Below, one piece after another: positions 6,001-6,708 of a DNA stretch of 6,708 bases. Within the stretch, counting starts at the first letter, position 1; each line of letters begins with the position of its first letter. The notes beneath the pieces are model-generated. The model had not been told where the DNA came from and did no database searches. It saw only the letters and a list, made by a program, of their open reading frames with translations. Origin of the DNA: JADLGJ01 sp031423615 (GTDB lineage Bacteria > Omnitrophota > Gorgyraeia > Zapsychrales > JANLHA01); contig JANPFV010000073.1 in the NCBI GenBank assembly GCA_031423615.1, positions 1 through 6,708 on the forward strand, given 5' to 3'. The position numbers were made by a program, and so were the translations under genes.

Positions 6001-6708
6001 GGCGCTCTGAGAAAGAGAATCAAAGATTTTTGCCACGGAAGAAGTGATTGATGCCGAGGCTATCGTGCTAGAAGCGTTAACATATTCTTGATGGGCCGCG
6101 CTTGCGGCGGAAAGGCGGTCCGCTTGCTTCACGTCTTTCATCCGAGTGCGTTGCTCAGCAATACTTTCGGGAGTAATGGCCCTCACAATGACTCTATCCT
6201 TTAAGGCGCTGGAAGCCGAAACCGACAAAAGCACATTATTGACCGCTGAAGAAGCTCGGACATATCGCACAGGAAGATTAAGAAAATTCTCTCCGCCGGA
6301 AAAATATTTTCTGGGAATAGGATCGTCGGTGCCGTTGGCTTCTTCTTTGATAACGTTGTAAGCGCCTTTTTTGAAGGCTGCTAAATATTGGTCATAAACT
6401 TTTTGCTTAATGTCTTTCACGTCAGATTCGACACCCGCAACTTTCGATTTGTCGGCGTAAATGCGGCCCAGTAAAGAATCCTTGAGGGCTTTTTTGTACC
6501 ATGCGGCAAGGATAACGCTTTGATAGACTTGGCGGGTTTGGGCAAAGTTTTTGCCGGTGTTGACTTCCTCGACGAGCTTAGGAAGGATCATCTCGCGAAA
6601 AACGGCGGTGGATAATTTACTTACGTCATGAGATGTAAAAGTAGGGACAGTCCCTACTTTTTCTATTTTGACATCAAGTGCAGTTCCTTTATCACCAGGG
6701 ACAGTCCC
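3013..6708 (-). CDS. Giant multidomain Omnitrophota-type protein with embedded GNAT acetyltransferase domain (5' end outside window)
   Basis: There are 1192 residues from the ATG at 6591, and the frame stays open with no stop or start codon up to the right edge, so the gene probably begins outside. Numbering from that ATG: residues 1-105 form the VFREMILP/EVNTGKNF/RKYFSGG block; residues 110-185 are serine/alanine-rich linkers (ASSAV 113, ASSAL 126, ASST 173). A long, mainly helical region of unknown fold follows, with another ASSAV near 398 and serine-rich stretches near 750-765. A Gln-rich linker lies near 768-800. The GNAT domain (about 805-960) has an acetyl-CoA loop RNQGLA (900-905) and NALALYAKLGF (934-944) with a possible catalytic Y939. 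The C-terminal block contains GGIDFDPSKLNLQIKRDG and YPVIINIMPI. I recall both end blocks from giant Omnitrophota proteins of unknown function. The GNAT part should transfer an acyl group from acyl-CoA to an amine, substrate unknown. No signal peptide can be judged. The stop lies inside a palindrome. Composition differs visibly from the AT-rich cassette downstream. Confidence 0.85.
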   Translation of the reverse strand, partial: GTVPGDKGTALDVKIEKVGTVPTFTSHDVSKLSTAVFREMILPKLVEEVNTGKNFAQTRQVYQSVILAAWYKKALKDSLLGRIYADKSKVAGVESDVKDIKQKVYDQYLAAFKKGAYNVIKEEANGTDDPIPRKYFSGGENFLNLPVRYVRASSAVNNVLLSVSASSALKDRVIVRAITPESIAEQRTRMKDVKQADRLSAASAAHQEYVNASSTIASASITSSVAKIFDSLSQSAVAIDPQEAKRILKILLIRHLKNHFTDPSPDNNTSVAANAIERKYSRAITNIQPDIQRVLGIKAYIPKLNIQSGKATRYLIEENLLGKLDRAGEEIISQIKKMAENNFVVWQLGMREYFARQDGPGLISGLKDTPTIPRNIVLQMAIVHEQRPYNFESNQERFEQVLSAAGIRVSTGESGFLYKLSPQTVEKVENIRKALSASSAVSGELFDQVASSSLTETEEIDEAIYEAVDEFIRHTLKDKDSILSVNPDVRYFFANLIWNQRTWYQEVRFATGRRGYAMKTKEGATKFFLDNALLLRRFGIFSVPDYANVYEVRDTLINSVEMSVNALAMKVKAIREKHKFKDRVLNIEFRRLALNILISSEYNDKGDFLRFFTELSVQSMDPDAASKIGNIIRLANEKLQSKNPRISALVQSSFERLKATREEENIDLDFVELLQGAYDLILDGSVPTQPEVYLNALDLARAIMAAKDAKKAVGEFTQFEKKFNKQTVQGFNPGSILEAMGQLDATGQALEMSFGKVLARNGLDKEGIISEFNSVLSITHWYVTGEASSASSTVGEVSSDSAGQVIQSQQQQYLAQQPQAQHKARSAPKPTEQIQEEDSKTTEATKIVAFSSLDDSEKERIKHAINDLFTEINHDDIYIVPLDKDPTESTENLERTLEHGHSLVVLDPQTSALRGFLLADKYENNSLWISPIGIKEEFRNQGLAEELIRTLAQKAAEEGMTDLYLSVRTNYPNALALYAKLGFINIGREFRLEAYVAKLHIKDLKAKHASSPEERSAYVSSWQMPNDILSDLRDLQKRISQINKPFLVDLEKTDGEGRKKPPFRLIAHTMNSVAGLLILDSEEGSSPPRFAPNVVGMATYNTTPEAPDFNGVALYVFKRTDGGWKPKFLKFSGSPLQMDIVEEKDLPEGVKEALMPAENKTGGIDFDPSKLNLQIKRDGRGVPLPLPQQNLENINIKGLYPVIINIMPINVQTLPILGQLDAQPPAVLTSS
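6223..6666. repeat. Direct repeat copy 2 (partner 1-444)
   Basis: This is the gap-free partner of positions 1-444. It covers the first 123 codons after ATG 6591 plus 75 bases upstream. Beyond 6666 the two copies part: this one continues as an open reading frame (ALDVKIEKVGT), whereas copy 1 enters the 69-bp element. In 370-405 of copy 1, all three differences fall at third positions of the extended frame, so the repeat appears to have evolved as coding sequence upstream of the ATG. Confidence 0.95.
6637..6661. repeat. 25-nt palindrome of the AGGGACAGTCCCT type inside the giant gene's frame
   Basis: Two 12-bp arms (AAAAGTAGGGAC and its complement) flank a central A. It corresponds to 415-439 of copy 1 and is identical there although neighbouring bases differ. 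Read on the minus strand it adds KVGTVPTF to the giant protein if that protein starts upstream; otherwise it lies just before the ATG at 6591. Confidence 0.8.
6697..6708. repeat. Third AGGGACAGTCCC palindrome, cut by the window edge
   Basis: The last 12 bases repeat the core of the palindromes at 414-440 and 6637-6661. The right part of the arm lies outside the window. It is 36 bases from the previous copy, in the same reading frame (GTVPGDKG), so two elements stand in tandem here. Confidence 0.6.

Noticed and set aside
6146..6361. 71-codon plus-strand frame opposite the giant gene's 5' part
   Set aside because: Antisense to the conserved, repeated module; the long frame follows from its codon bias.
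1..6708. The repeat being a simple assembly duplication
   Set aside because: The copies differ at about 37 sites in a codon-aware pattern, which a duplicated contig end would not show.

Overview
The window reads almost entirely on the minus strand. It looks like a genome fragment of an uncultured bacterium, most probably Candidatus Omnitrophota (former OP3). That placement is recalled family knowledge, not a database result. It rests on the very large protein encoded at the right. That protein carries an N-terminal block (VFREMILPKLVEEVNTGKNF, then the RKYFSGG motif) and a C-terminal block (GGIDFDPSKLNLQIKRDG, then YPVIINIMPI) that I associate with the giant, serine/alanine-linked proteins of that phylum. 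No RNA gene, CRISPR array or transposase gene is visible.

Layout in transcription order, right to left: (1) 6708-3013, a giant multidomain protein of at least 1192 residues, open beyond the right edge, with an embedded GNAT acetyltransferase domain near residues 805-960. (2) 2974-2690, a small hydrophobic membrane protein. (3) 2678-1902, an Lgt-like integral membrane protein whose lipid-binding arginines are kept but whose key His/Asn/Glu positions are changed. (4) 1930-518, a cysteine-rich radical SAM enzyme related to the tetraether-synthase-like (COG1964) group, overlapping gene 3 by 29 bases. (5) 471-1, the beginning of a second copy of the giant protein's VFREMILP module, cut by the left edge.

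Genes 2-4 form a compact operon-like cassette lying between two paralogous copies of the giant-protein module. The pairing of an Lgt-like protein with a Tes-like radical SAM enzyme suggests a membrane-lipid modification pathway. The chemistry is not known to me and is inferred from the families.

The junctions are occupied by short palindromes. Two share AAATAGTG/CACTATTT arms (520-536 and 2992-3016) and bracket the cassette. Three are of the type AGGGACAGTCCCT (414-440, 6637-6661, and one cut by the right edge at 6697). A 69-bp element with GTCATTCCCGC-type ends sits at 445-513. The 444-bp direct repeat (1-444 and 6223-6666) ends exactly where the 69-bp element begins. It is a mosaic: the first 126 bp are identical, and the rest shows about 37 mostly synonymous differences by eye.
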